NCBI GenBank assembly: GCA_001599975.1
Contig: BCIO01000002.1
Coordinates: forward strand, 4,252,878 to 4,316,877
From: Cystobasidiopsis lactophilus
Lineage: Eukaryota; Basidiomycota; Agaricostilbomycetes; Agaricostilbales; Chionosphaeraceae
DNA length: 64,000 bases
Direction: 5' to 3'
Part shown: positions 9,737 through 22,000 of the stretch, one piece after another
Position numbering within the stretch: the first letter of the stretch is position 1
How the letters are laid out: each line of letters begins with the position of its first letter
Program-made: the position numbers and the translations under genes
Notes under the pieces: generated by a model
The model's database searches: none
Told to the model about the DNA's origin: nothing
Seen by the model: the letters and a program-made list of their open reading frames with translations, nothing else

Positions 9737-12713
9737 ATGAGCGACCTGCTGCTCTCGTCCGAACTGTACAGCGCGTTCCTGGCGCCCGACTTTGATGTGA
9801 ACGCGTACGCCAACTCGGTGCTCGCCTCGCAGGATGTGTCGGCCTCGCTCGCCCGCTTGAACGGCGGCATCGACGACTTGAACCGCTCCCTGCGCACCGA
9901 GGTGGGTTGCCTTGCTCTATAGCCCTCTGGTGGACGCTGACAAGCATGTCTACATCAGATCACCACGCACCACAGCGCGCTGCTCTCCCAGGCGGCGGCG
10001 GTCACCAGCCTGAACGATGCGCTCGCCAAAGTGCGCTCGGGGCTGGAGCAAGTCGAGGGCGGCGTGTCGAGGCTCAAGGCCAAGATCGCGACGCCTTACG
10101 ACGACCTGGCGGCGTCCATCACCAAGATGAACCGGCTCCAGCAGGCCTCGGACCTGAGCCGGAGGGCGAGCAGGCTGGTCCGGCTGGCCAAGCGCTTGGA
10201 GACGCAGATGGCTGAGCTCGACACGCCCGGCGCCAAAGACCGTACGCTGGCAGAAGCAGCGCTGTCACTGTTTGAGATTGGTGCGTTGCTGCCTTGCCCA
10301 ATATCGACTCTGGAGTGGCGACTCACCTCCCACCATTTGAGCGCACAGAAAACCTACGGCAAGAGCCAGAGGACGAGCACTACTTGTCACTCCGATCCAT
10401 TTCAGCCTTGGAACCGCACCTGGACCAGATTGACGCCTCTCGGGATCGGGTCACGTCCGAAATGGAGGACATGATTCGTGCTGGCCTCTCGACATTGGTG
10501 CAGTTTCGCCCTGTACCCCCTCTGTACATCCACAGTTACTGATAGGTACGGCGTATAACCCCACAGAACCAAGAAATCCTGGCCTCGTCCTTGCAGACGG
10601 CCGCCAATTTGTCCGTCTTGCCCAGCATGGTCTCCTCCCTGGTGGCCGACCTCACGGAAGCCATCGAGCTTCGCATTCGAGCTACTTTCGATATGGCATC
10701 TTTGGCCCGAGAGATCGCTGGCAAAGGTGAGCGGCGGAGCCCACCACTTTCACCCTTGCTTTCCTAAGACGGGTGGCCTTCCACAGACACCTCTTCGTCT
10801 TCCTCCTCATTCGTATACAAGTCAAGAGCACGGACTGAACCGACCAACGTCACTCTACCGCAGTGGACAAGCGCGCTTTGGTCCCGGCTCGAATCCCTCA
10901 TTCAAGACATGGCGGACTGCTGCATCAAGGTCTGTCTGAACTCTCTCTTTCTTCATCTTGACACCTTTCTGATGTTGAGAACACTTCGATGGACAGGTCT
11001 ACACGCTGGAAAAAGTCCTCGACTTTAAGAAGGACACGATGCTCCAGGCTTCCTTCCTCAGTATCTGCCTCCAGACGCTCGAGAACAAGCCCAGCTTGAT
11101 CTTCTGGACCACGCTCGGCTCCACCATCGAGTCACAATCAAGGGACTTGATCAAATGTTGGTCCTCTTCCCATTGCCTCTGGTTGGGGTGAAAGCTGAGC
11201 AAGAGCCGCCAACAGCCTCCTCTTTCGCCCAGCAGACTCTCGGCCAAGGCTACCCCAGGCTACTCCGCCTGTTCCAAGAGTTCTTCTCCAAGATTGCCGT
11301 CTACACCGACACCGTCTACTCGCACTCCCAGCAAAGGTGAGTTCTGGGTCTCATATTCCCAAACGGTGGATTATTGAGGTCTTCGAATTCACAGCCCGGA
11401 GACGGTGCTTCTCTTGAGAGCCGTCTTGCCTTTCGAAAACATCTTCCTGGCTCGGTCCAATTCGAGGCTGAATGAAGCGGTGGCCACCGCCGTCCAGGGC
11501 GGCACCAGATCGCCACCGGGCGCCAACGAAGGTTTGGCCGTCAGCCGGGCCATGATCAACGAACTTGACTCGGCTAGGTTTGACCCGCTGTTGGTGCGCA
11601 GTGTGGCGAGGAACGTGGCTCGCGCGATGGAGCTGTTCTTGGGCCGCATCGATGCTCTGGTTCGTACCTCCACCTCCGGATGTCTATCAAGTTTTAACAC
11701 GATGTGTCTGGTACGTACAGGTCGCCCATGACTACTCTGCGACGTCTTTCGTCGGGCCGTACAGCCCACCCTCGCAAGCTCTCAACGCTGAACTGATCAA
11801 CGCCCTCTACCACTTCTGGCAGCCCATCCAAAATACCCTGGCTGCCGACTACCCCGAGCACACGTCAGTGCCAGACATCATCTCCCCGTCCCTGAGCAAG
11901 GCCCGGTCCAACCTGTTCAGCGTCATCTCCCCCCTGCTCAGCGCCATCCGACGCGAGTTCTCCAACATTCTCGCCCGCATGCACCGCGTCAACTTTGAGA
12001 CGCCGCCCATCAACGAGTCGGGCAGCTCCGCGTACATGAAGGACCTGGGCGACAAGCTGGCCTACATCCGCTCCGACGTCTTGGCGCCGCTTCGTGTCGG
12101 GACTCTTTCAAGAGACTGGTGCGTTCCACAGAAAGCGCCTTCTGGCCTTGACTAAAGCAATGCGGTTCAATAGGGCCATTGATTTGGCTCGCTTCCTAAT
12201 ACGGGACTTCATCCTCCACGCCTCGCTGGTCAAGCCGCTCAGCGAGCAGGGCAAGCTCAAGCTCGTTTCCGACCTCACTTCGCTCGAGTTTTCTGTCAGT
12301 CAGCTCCTGTCAGACCACAAACTCAACCTGGCTTCCCTTGGCGAGGACTTTACCAGCTTGCGGGCCTTCCGGTCCGTTCTCAATATTCCGAGCCACGAGA
12401 GACAGAGCTCAGGGTTGTACGCAGGCCATTGCTTTTCCTCGAAACGAGCGACCTGGCGGATCCTCGGCATGTGGCCAACTTGCCAACGCTGCCGCTTTTG
12501 CACCACATCTTGGTCCGGTCGCCCTTGTCGCTGCCTCACCGCCTGCACGGGTGGCAAGAGGCGGAGTACATCCGGTGGATCAACGAGCACGACGATGCAG
12601 AGCGCATCCAGCTTGTTCAAGGGGTGATTGCCGATTGGGAGGAGACGCATTCAGACTCGGAGGGCGTCGAGTTTGTGGACCTCTTGAAAAAGGTGGCCGC
12701 TGAACGGGCCTGA
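9737..12713 (+). CDS. COG5: Conserved oligomeric Golgi complex subunit 5
   Basis: Eleven exons in phase (9737-9901, 9959-10280, 10349-10497, 10567-10726, 10787-10929, 10997-11156, 11216-11336, 11395-11659, 11721-12118, 12174-12371, 12425-12713) encode about 789 residues, close to the usual COG5 length. Recognition rests on the N-terminal pattern FLAPDFDVNAYANSVL, then SLARLNGGIDDLNRSLR and a coiled-coil-rich LLSQAAAVTSLNDAL segment. The middle carries the conserved DMADCCIKVYTLEKVL and GYPRLLRLFQEFFSKIAV stretches. COG5 is a lobe-B subunit of the COG tether, which catches recycling vesicles at the Golgi and keeps glycosylation enzymes in place. It is a soluble peripheral protein, with no signal peptide or membrane segment. 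Spliced phases and full length suggest an intact gene. Confidence 0.93.
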
Positions 12714-13115
12714 TCATGTATTCAATTAGTCTCTGACCGCCCCCTTGAGATCACCATCTTGAGTGTCACCCCACAAGCCAATGCAACCGGGTGGCAAACT
12801 CGCTCAGTCAGGCTCACGGCCCACCTTATCCCAAATTGCGGCTGCGATCGTTGGTCACAATGCTGTATTCTGGGTTTTTAAGAAGTGTCTGCACGTTTAA
12901 GCCTGAATGCTTGGCGGACATCCTGTGATCCCTGCAGGGCATGCACCAGGCGTCGCTCACGCGGCAACAGCGCTATCAGTTTGTCGTCGGCTCTTCTTAC
13001 TCGATCACTCCTGCCGAGTGCTCTGCCGAACGGCACGGAGCTATGCAGCCTATCGGACCTAAAATGCCAGGACAGAGCTTTAAGAAGAACAACCGCCAAC
13101 CCAACCTCGCCTCGC
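12714..13115. other. Intergenic, COG5 3' end to hydrolase start
   Basis: About 400 bp between the COG5 stop and the hydrolase ATG. I see no gene in it; it should hold the COG5 3' end and the promoter of the hydrolase gene. Confidence 0.5.
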
Positions 13116-14458
13116 ATGCCGCCTGCCAAAGAGATTCTGACTGAAAACATCAAATTTGCTTCAAAACCGGGCATTGATCTGTGTTTGGACTTGTACATTG
13201 GGAGCGATGTTGAGGGAAAGCATGTCCCGGTCATCATCTGGCTTCATTCGGGGGGCCTTGTAAATGGCTCGAAAGGCGCTGAATGCCGCACCATGGGCCA
13301 TTGGTGAGCTCTTTGCTGGCCAAATTGATAGAATGGTACTGATGGTAGGTGGACAGGTTGAAGGGTGAGCTTCATGCGCTCTCGTCTGGTTAAACTCCAG
13401 CTCACACGCGTTGAGAATCGTTTTGAGACGGCTGCATCGAAAACGGATGGGCTTTCATCACTGCAGACTACAGGATGCTCGTGCCTGGAACAGGACATGG
13501 TGAGAATCGCTAGACTTTCAAGGCAAGGCAAGGCGCTCATGTCCCACTCAGACATTCTGGAAGACTTGCTGTCCCTGCACGAGTTCTTGATGGTTCCTCA
13601 AAACATGAAAGAGTACTTGCCCAGCGGATGCACTCTCGACATGACGCGTACCGCTGTCTCCGGAGCTTCGTGAGTTGCCACTATGCCAAGCAACGCTTCG
13701 CTTGCTGAATCCCAGTCGCAGATGTGGGGGTTACTTGTCGTATCTTTATGCTGTGAATGTCGAACCGCAACCTAAGACGGGTGAGCGCGCATCTATAGCC
13801 GCATATGTCAGAACTGAGCAACCACGTCTTGTAGTCCTCTCCTTGTTCGGCATGCTTGGCGATGGCGTTGGGTCCCATTGGGTTGACCCACACACAAAAG
13901 GAATTCGCGCCAATGGAGGCTTCCATACCTACCAAGATGTGGCCCATTTATTGGATGTTCCGCAAGCGCCCATTGTCTCGGCTCCCATTGTTGGCGTTCC
14001 CGGAGGTCAGTTACTGTGTTCATTATATTTCTATCTATCTCAAAAGACTACTAGGCGACGTGAACAAGCGCGGGTGGCTCTACAATTATTGGCTTTGTCA
14101 TGGCCTCTACCTGGACTACTGGACCGGCCAAAAGGGCCTTACCGCTGAGCTGCGAGCTCTTCCGCACGAAAAACGCCTTGACGCTGTTCCTGAAGAACAT
14201 CGCCCTCTGTTCCCGCAGTATCAGTATCATCGTTTGCCACCGAGCTTCCTCATTCATGGGGCGCACGACACTTCCGTTCCGCTGTACGACTCTATCTTTG
14301 TTTGGGACGCATTGGAAAAGTACGACATCCCTCGCGATTTCCTGGTGCTGCCCAATGCCGAACATGGACTGCGGGCGCTGCCGGAGCTGGTGGACCGCAT
14401 TCCGGAGGCACCGCTGGCGTGGGCTCAAGGGATCGATTGGATAAAGCGCTGGATTTGA
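13116..14458 (+). CDS. Alpha/beta-hydrolase with 8-nt micro-exon
   Basis: Seven exons (13116-13303, 13357-13364, 13428-13499, 13552-13669, 13722-13780, 13835-14005, 14055-14458) give about 339 residues. The fold is clear: oxyanion-hole region WLHSGG near residue 45, the strand WAFITADYRMLVPGTGHDIL, the nucleophile elbow GASCGGY with Ser, the acid in HGAHDTSVPL and the His in LPNAEHGL. All catalytic residues are present, so the enzyme should be active, probably on a small ester, lactone or carbamate; the substrate is unknown. Exon 2 is only 8 nt (GTTGAAGG); it is needed to keep the frame between the oxyanion part and WAFITADYR. There is no signal peptide, so it is likely cytosolic. It stands just upstream of two amidase genes in the same direction, but fungal genes are not in operons, so shared regulation is only a guess. 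Confidence 0.85.
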
Positions 14459-14951
14459 TTCTCGTCGTACATGATCCAGATGCAATTGTTTGGAAGCCAT
14501 CGCTTTGACTGCTTTAGCACCATCGGTCTGGCAAAATGAGATCGACACCCGCCGCTCACTTCGAGGTCAATTCACTTACCGCTTCCTGAACATTGGACCA
14601 GCTGTTCTCCCTGATTCTCATTTCTCTCGTGCTGCAAATCGGACTGTCGCTCTAATCTGGACACTGAGCTTGGCTACCGCCGCATTTGTCGCCGCCGAGG
14701 GTCTAGACATCTGATCTCTAGAGTGGTCTTACGCACCCTCGAGGCCTTTTTGGTCAGCAACGGTAGATTGCTCAAGCCCTTATTGTTGTGGTGATGCGTA
14801 GTCGTTTCCTGTGGTACGGGCTGTGTTGCCATGCGAGCCCAACCCTCTCTACGTAGTTGTCGGCATGGAACTGCCTCGCGAAATTCGCCTCTTTACTCTC
14901 GACGGCCTCCAGCAGTTTCTTACAGACCAGGTTTTACAAGCTCTGGGCAGG
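14459..14951. other. Intergenic
   Basis: About 490 bp between the hydrolase stop and the first amidase start. An ATG at 14863 could extend the amidase N-terminus in frame, but the paralog downstream has no matching extension, so I read this as promoter and leader. No other gene seen. Confidence 0.45.
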
Positions 14952-16146
14952 ATGAGCATTCGAATCAAAACCATTCATGTTCATGTGAGTCGCCTTGCGC
15001 TTTCCAGTTAACGGCCTTTGACCCAGTTCAACAGAGAGTGTGGGACAACTCTCTCGCACCAGTAGCACATGCCAAATCTGGCGACGTGATCGAGTTCAAC
15101 TGCCTTGATGCATCCGGCGGAGTTGTCCAGTCTGATTCGACCCCAGAGGTTTTCAAGTTGCTCACCTCGAACCACGTCCATGGTCCACTTTTCATCGAAA
15201 GCGCTGAACCGGGAGATGTGCTCGAAGTCGAAATGGTGGACTTGAAGCCCTCGGTTGACTGGGCATGGACATGTGTTACCAAGTAGGCATTGTTTTTGTT
15301 CAAAACTCTTGCTGTTCGTGCTGACTTACATCCTATATGTAGCGGTTTCGGTCTTCTCCAAAATTCGACCGATCGCTTCAAACCGTCCCTTCGGATTTGG
15401 AAGCTCAAGGACGGATACACTTACCTCAATGACCACATTCGCATTCCGCTCGACCCTTTTTGCGGTGAAGTTGGACTCGCTCGAGCTGAGCCTGGAGAGC
15501 ATCCTACGTTACCGCCTTCTCGCACGGGTGGCAATATCGACACCAAGCACTTGACGAAGGGCGCGTCTATCTTCTTGCCAGTCGAGGTCAAAGGGGCGTT
15601 GTTGAGCATTGGGTGAGCCTTCCCCAGACATTAAGATGATTCTGTAGCTCAACAGAACAGCAGTGATGGGCATGCAGCCCAGGGCGACGGCGAAGTTTGT
15701 GGTTCTGTGGGCGGCTTTCCCTAACGTCGTAACCAATCCTTAGCTTACATGATCCGCAGGCCCTAGAGACACACTTAGTACGTCTTTAAGTTTGGGTTGC
15801 GCTGGGAGCGGTTGCTCACACACTGAGACAGGACGTCAAGGTCAAAGTGACTGTCCACAAAGACAAGCCCTTTGTGGACACGCCGCATTTCTTCTCCAAA
15901 GCACCTACCCTCGCAACAAAATCTGGCACTGAGGGCTTTTATGCGACTTCTGGCGTCTCGTACGAGCTGCTGGATGCGGCTAAACAGGCGGTGGAGGAGA
16001 TGATCAAGTGGCTGGTGGCGGAACACGGCTTGAGCGAGATGGATGCCTACATGTTGTGCTCGGTGGCGACTGACCTCAAGATCACAGAAATAGTGGACTT
16101 GTCCCTGGTAGTTTGCTGCTTTTGTCCCTTGTCCATCTTCATTTAG
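14952..16146 (+). CDS. Formamidase/acetamidase family enzyme, tandem copy 1
   Basis: Six exons (14952-14984, 15035-15282, 15343-15612, 15661-15706, 15760-15777, 15832-16146) encode about 308 residues of the FmdA/AmdA family, which hydrolyses formamide or short amides to ammonia and the acid. Signature stretches include the start MSIRIKTIHVH, EPGDVLEVEMVDL, IPLDPFCGEVGLARAEPGE, DTKHLTKGASIFLPVEVKGA and GDGE followed by ALETHL and the C-terminal SATDLKITEIVDLSLVVC-like end. Exon 5 is only 18 nt. The next gene is a close tandem paralog in the same orientation. The likely role is release of ammonium from amides in the cytosol. An alternative in-frame ATG at 14863 would add about 30 residues; I chose 14952 because the paralog starts at the equivalent place. 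No frame damage seen. Confidence 0.88.
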
Positions 16147-16371
16147 ATGAGGCGTCGCTGGCTGATCTGCCAGCTCCTTGCTTATAACTACTTGAGCGGG
16201 CATTGGGAGCCTCTTATTCGAATTCTGGTCTGTGAGTGCCAGTAAAGCGCCACTTGTTGCTCTCCAGCCTCAACGAATTGGCGCGTCGGAGGATTTCGCC
16301 ACCGAGCGACCATTCAGCAGCAGACTCAATTTAACTCCCTTTCGCTTTGCAACTTCACGTCTACTCCGGTG
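16147..16371. other. Short spacer between tandem amidase genes
   Basis: About 225 bp separating the two paralogs; presumably terminator of copy 1 and promoter of copy 2. Nothing else seen. Confidence 0.4.
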
Positions 16372-17574
16372 ATGAGCATCCGCATCCAAACCATCCATCG
16401 ACATGTAAGCGCACACCTATTTTTCGCCTCCGCTTGCCCTCCGCATCTGATAGAAGTCCCCCTCGCCCTAGAATGTCTGGAACAACTCTATCCCACCTGT
16501 AGCTCATGCAAAGTCAGGAGAAACGATCCAGTTCACCTGCCTCGACGCATCAGCAGGGGTCATCCAGCGGGACTCGACACCGGAGACTTTCAAGCTGGTC
16601 CAATCGCAAGGTGGCCTCTTTGAAGTTCTGAGGTGCTAGCTCATTCCTGCGACAGAAATCATGTCCATGGACCAGTCTATGTCGAAGGAGCCGAGCCTGG
16701 CGATGTCCTCGAGGTTGAGATGCTTGAAGTGCAGCCTGGTGTCGATTGGGCTTGGACCGGCATCATTCCCGACTTTGGTCTTTTGATGAACAAATACCCC
16801 TCGACGTTGCGCACTTGGGAGCTCAAGGATGGCTACACCTACTTGAACGAGAAGATCCGCATTCCTCTCGATCCTTTCTGTGGCGAGGTCGGCGTTGCTC
16901 GCGCTGAACCTGGCAAGCACTCCACCATCCCACCTTATCGAACTGGTGGCAACCTCGATACAAAACATCTCACTAAAGGAGCTTCCGTCTTTCTGCCCAT
17001 CGAAGTCAAGGGAGCTCTTTTGAGCATTGGGTGAGCGCCTTGGCCCGCGCACGATGTCCTCGATATTGATGCCGTTCGCGATCAGAGATGGGCATGCGGG
17101 ACAAGGCGATGGAGAAGTGTGTGGCACTGTGAGAAGCTACCCTTGGCTCTTTTCAGGGTAATCAAGACTGATTTTCGCTCTAGGCACTCGAAACTCATAT
17201 GGTCTGTTCTTCGGCTTGGCTGCTCCTCTGCTCAGATATGACGGAAAACGGCTATACAGAATGTGACCATCAAGATTACGGTCCACAAAGACAAGCCTTA
17301 CGTCGACACTCCGCACTTCTTCTCGAAGCAGCCCACCGTCGCCACCCGTTCTGGCACCGAAGGGTTCTATGCGACCTCTGGCGTGTCCTACGATCTTCTG
17401 GACGCAGCTAAGCAAGCGGTATCGGAGATGATCAAGTGGCTGGTGGCCGAGCACGACTTGAGCGAGGTGGACGCCTACATGCTTTGCTCGGTGGCGACCG
17501 ACCTCAAGATCACTGAGATTGTTGACCAGTCCATGGTCGTCTGTTGCTTCTGCCCTCTGTCTATCTTTATCTGA
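16372..17574 (+). CDS. Formamidase/acetamidase family enzyme, tandem copy 2
   Basis: Exons 16372-16404, 16472-16605, 16656-17030, 17086-17128, 17184-17201 and 17260-17574 encode about 305 residues very like the neighbour (MSIRIQTIHRH start, EPGDVLEVEMLEVQPG, IPLDPFCGEVGVARAEPGK, DTKHLTKGASVFLPIEVKGA). The intron 16606-16655 can only be placed with a GC donor (TC, then GCAAGG): it restores the frame and gives QSNHVHGP, matching TSNHVHGP in copy 1. Copy 1 lacks an intron there and instead has one at a place where copy 2 reads through. Both copies look intact. Conserved family residues are kept, so both should be enzymes acting on short amides. Copy 2 differs from copy 1 mainly in surface positions, so expression or substrate range may differ. 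Confidence 0.88.
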
Positions 17575-17786
17575 GCGACGTGTACAAAACGCTTTGCACC
17601 CCATAAATTAGATTGCTCGATACCGCACGCTGGGGTCGCTCGAGAACAAGCCAAACAAGACGTGCTGAAAATCTCACAGAATGTTTATACAATGTCTTTG
17701 AGGCTTAACAGGCACAACTTGGAGCCTCGTCCCAAATGGTCCAGCACTTCTGATGTTCAAGTCGGCTTGCCCGCCAAGGTGGTTCG

Positions 17787-18751
17787 CTAGAAGGCCTTAT
17801 AATAAACGACTGCGTCCACAAATTCCTCCTCTCCATTTGGCCCGACCTTGAGACGGCCAGCGCCTGGGATTAAACCTGCTCTGGTGAAGCCTAGCCGGTC
17901 CCAAATCGCCAGAGACGCCTTGTTCGAAGCGTAGACCAAGTTGAACACCGACCCCTTGTAGCCTGTAAGACTCCGAAGACCCCGGTCAGAATGCCTACAA
18001 TCAGAAAGGGATCCGAGGGCTTGCCTAGTAGCGGCGCGTAGTGGAGATAAGAGTTCCCGAGGGCCAGCCCAAGCTTGAGACCGCGATGCTTTGGCACTAC
18101 AATGAAGCCGGCGTTACAGATCTGGAGTGATTGTTAGCCTTTCTAGCTTCTGAATGGGACCGGCAGAGGCCTACATGAGATGATCGCCCTGGACTGAATT
18201 GTCCGTCTGAGCTTCAAGCAATTGTGCGTCTGTGGAACGAAAACACCCACTAGTTTGGCTTGACATAGTACATGCCGGCCACGCAGTCTTCCCACGACCG
18301 TCCCGAACGAACGCTTTCCAGGGTTAATGAGGCCGCTTCCAACCCTTGCGCTGGCAGCGCTTCGCCTTTGGAGTCGGTCAAAACGCCCAAGAACAGATCA
18401 TTCGCTGCAAGAGCAACCTCAGATGAAGCCCAAGTGAAGCAAAAGCAGTCTAGCTCACCCAGGAAGTAGGACTCGAATGCGGAATCCGTCAACACTTGCT
18501 CCTGCTTGCAGGGTTAAATTAAAGCGCGAGGCCAGGCGCAAGTGACCAACCTGGGGATAGGTCTTGCCTTCTTTGACAACATCATTAAACACAGAGCCCA
18601 GCAAAGAGGCCAGTTCGCTCGGGACGCTGGCAGCTCCAAACAGCGGGAAGACGGCAAGCGCGATGGCAGGGTTGCTCGAGGGGAAAAGCCTGGGCTTCAA
18701 GGGTTCGTTGTTGGGCCTGCTCGGGCGTGCGATGGCCCCGTACGCGCTCAT
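17787..18751 (-). CDS. GNAT N-acetyltransferase
   Basis: Six exons on the minus strand (18751-18551, 18501-18459, 18404-18251, 18193-18175, 18121-18025, 17962-17787) give about 229 residues. The C-terminal half is a typical GNAT fold: YYVKPNYPGRSSHICNAGF (beta4), then the acetyl-CoA-binding loop region VVPKHRGLKLGLALG (R/Q-x-x-G-x-G/A type) and GSVFNLVYASNKASLAIWDR, LGFTRAG. The N-terminus (RLFPSSNPAIALAVFPLFGA) matches the extended form seen in yeast and fungal acetyltransferases of unknown substrate. The last intron (17963-18024) uses a GC donor (AG, then GCAAGC); exon 4 is only 19 nt. The gene is convergent with the amidase tandem. The acetyl acceptor cannot be told from sequence. The protein has no targeting signal. 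Confidence 0.85.
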
Positions 18752-19012
18752 TGTGAGTTGGCTGCGACCTACCAAAGGGCGCTTTGGCCTGCGCAACATC
18801 GGCGACTTGCCGGCGAGCACGCGGTCGCGAGTTGCATTTCTCACACTCGAGCGTCCATCAGCCTTGGCGCCGTGCGCCCTTCGTTTTATTGTTTGCTGGC
18901 GACGACCACACTCCTTACTGGGCGAGGGAACGAGGACGACACACGCGGGGGCTGGCACCCGGCAAGCAATCGAAGCAAACAGCGTCCAAAGCGCATGAAT
19001 TAACGACCCAGG

Positions 19013-22000
19013 ATGCCAAGAGCAACAGCGACGCCTACTCTGTCCTTCGCCTCCGTCTCCTCCTCGACGGCCTCGGGAGCGGCAGCTTGGAGCACCAACG
19101 AGCCCGTCGACAGCAGCCACATCCTTCACTTTTGGCTGCTCCCGTACCTCGAGGCGCACAAGCTCTCGGAGCCGTCCAAGAGGCCGGCCTACTTCCTCTG
19201 GTTCGGCATCGCCACCATCTTCATCCTCTGGTCCATCGAGAATGTGCTGGGCCGCTACCACTCGGGCGCGTTTGGCGCATTGCAGCGCAAGCTGGGCATG
19301 AGGCGGTTCGCGTTTGAGCTCTCGTGCTTCAGGCGTGCCAAACCAGGCAAGGGCAAGAAGGCGGCCGCCGCCAGGCTGTGGACGACTGCCACCGTCGCCC
19401 AGATGGTTTCCATGGTGCTCATGCTGGCGGGCATCTTTGCCGTCTGCTTCTGGGGCAACGACTACCGCTCGCCGACCGCCTGCCTTTGGACGGGCACCAA
19501 CTGCTCCTCCTCCATCACCGCCACTCCGCCTAAGACGACGTTTGCCAGCAACAGCCACCGGTCTTTCTTCCGGCGCAGCAGCGGCCACCACCACGAAGTT
19601 CTCCAGCTGCCGGACGACTTTCCATCGCTGCTGGAGCCGCGGGCCGCAGCCGCGCGTGGCAACTACTCCACCTTGACCGACCCGCTCCTCTCCTCCTCCA
19701 ACCACCCCATTCACCGCAACTTGTGGACGTCCGGCGCGAGGATCGGCATGATCGCCTTTGCGCTCTGCCCCTTGGTCGTCACCCTGGCCTTGAAGCTCTT
19801 TCCCTTCGCCGCTTTCGCCGTGCCCTTCTTGATGGCCTACGAGTTTGACAAGACGATCCTCTACCACCGCTGGATCGGCATCATCATTTGGATCCTCTCC
19901 ACCGCCCACACCGTCCTCTACGTCCTCCAGCTCGTCCAAGACAAGGACCCTTACGGCCGCATGGCTTTGCGTGATATGGTGTACTACTGGCACTTCTATG
20001 GTGCATGCGCGGTGCGGCGCCCATCCTCTCCCTCTATCAATCCCGATCGGAGCTGAAATCTCTGTTTACTGAACCGCACAGGCCTACGTCGCTTTGACAG
20101 CTATGATTGTCCTTTCCTTTGGAGCCATTCGCTCTCGTTATTACGAATTCTTCTATTACTCGCACATGATTTTGGGCGTTGTTTTCTTGGTTGGCTGCCT
20201 CTTGCACTTTCCTGCCATGGCGGTGGGTTCCTTCTTTGCTGTCATTGTTGGGTGACCAAATGAGCTGAACGCGAATCGCAGAGCTATTTGATCATCGCTC
20301 TGGGGTTGTGGGGTGGAGAGAGGGCGACCCGGCTGGTTTGGTGGTTCCACATCAACGGCTTCTTCAAGGGCCTCAACTCGTCCGAGAAGCAGTCCGCCGA
20401 GCTCACCCGCCTGCACAACAAGATGAACCGCACCCGGTCCATCTACCGGCCTAAGCAGCAGAACTCGGCCTACAGTCCCACCAACGAGAAGTTCTCGCCT
20501 AGGCCGTCCACCGCCAACTCGACCCCTAAGCAGTCGCCACCGCTCTCGTTCGAAAAGGCTCGGGCGGAACGCCGGCCTGGGCATAAGCCGCCGCCCATCA
20601 TGCTCTACCAAGTCGACCAACCTCAGCACTTTGGCCACTTCAATCAGCCGCCGCCCAAGCTCAACCACCTCCGGAATCGATCCGAGGCTTCTTCATATCC
20701 CCCTTCTTCGCCTTCCCATTCTCCCACCTCAGAAACTTTCTATTCTGTTCGGCTACCAGAGCAGCAAGATCGGCCAACCCCACCGCCCGGCTTCGCTCTG
20801 GCCCAGCTCTTGCCCGGCCGCAACATCCGGTTGACCATTCGCATACCTCGCATCGTCCACTGGCGGACTGGACAATACACCTCTCTAACTATCCCTTCTG
20901 TCAACAAGTTCCAGGGTCACCCTTTTACCATCGCCAACTGCGACGAGCGCCAGATCAAGACCGTCAACCAAGTCGGCAGCGAGATGGTCCTGCTCGTCGG
21001 CGTCCGCAGCGGCTTCACTAAGAGGCTATGGGACGAGATCGTGTCGCGCCGCAAGGTGTTCGGGCCAGCCGCAGCTGCTTCGTCTGGTGGCGTCCTCATC
21101 CGGGCGCAAGTTGGCCAACCTACCGGCACAGCCGGGCGGGCTAAGCTGGATGACTTTGAATCCGTCTTGATCGTCTGCGGCGGCACAGGCGTGTCGTTTG
21201 GCATGGCCGTCATGGAGCACGTCTGCTTGTCCATGTCGACCCGGGACGCGGACCGGACCAACACTGGCCAGAAGCGGAACTGCAAGACTCAACGGGTCCG
21301 CTTCGTGTGGATCTTGCGAGAGTTCGGTGCGTGCAAGCATGCACTGCAGCCTTCACATCTAAGAGCATGGTTCCTTTTTGCAGCCCACTTGACGTGGATC
21401 GCACCGGCTGTCCGACGCTGCTTGGACATGTGCCCGCCCTCCCAGATCCGCATCGACTTCTTTGTGTAAGCAATAACGGCTTTTACTGGTGGCGAGACAG
21501 GATGGCTGATTTTGAAGCGACAGAACTCGAGATCACCGGGCAAAGGTGCAAGGGCCAGCCGAACCGTCGATGGCGCCACCCAGTCCACTGCTACCGCCAG
21601 ATCTCTCCCGTCGCCATCACCAGCGAACGGGGAGCACGGATAGCTTGGTCTCGGATGACGAAGGCGAGCGGACCAGTCCCAAGCCTGTGGCCGGCGAGCT
21701 GGCGGCACCAATGGTTGAGCCCGAACCGGAAGCGGCGCTAGATTACGTCTTGTTCGACGGTGAAGACGAAATGCAGTCCACGGCGGAATTGCATTGGTCT
21801 CGCAAGGTGCAGCAGGAGGGCAAGTTGCGACGGGCCAAGTCGAGGCGGAAATACACCGGCAAGCGACAGCGTCCAGGACGCATTGGCGCCCGCTCCTCCA
21901 GCATGTCGCCCGCCTCGACACCGATGCGGTCCAAGTTCTCCAACCCAGAGATGCGGCCGGCCAAGTTCTCAAATCCACCGCCGATGCCCGCACCTTACAA

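Noticed and set aside
16372-17574. Frame break in amidase copy 2
   Set aside because: Explained by a GC-AG intron that restores residues conserved in copy 1.
18455-19993. 512-codon minus-strand open frame
   Set aside because: It is an antisense shadow of oxidase exon 1 and of the GNAT start; only its last part coincides with the true GNAT exon 1.
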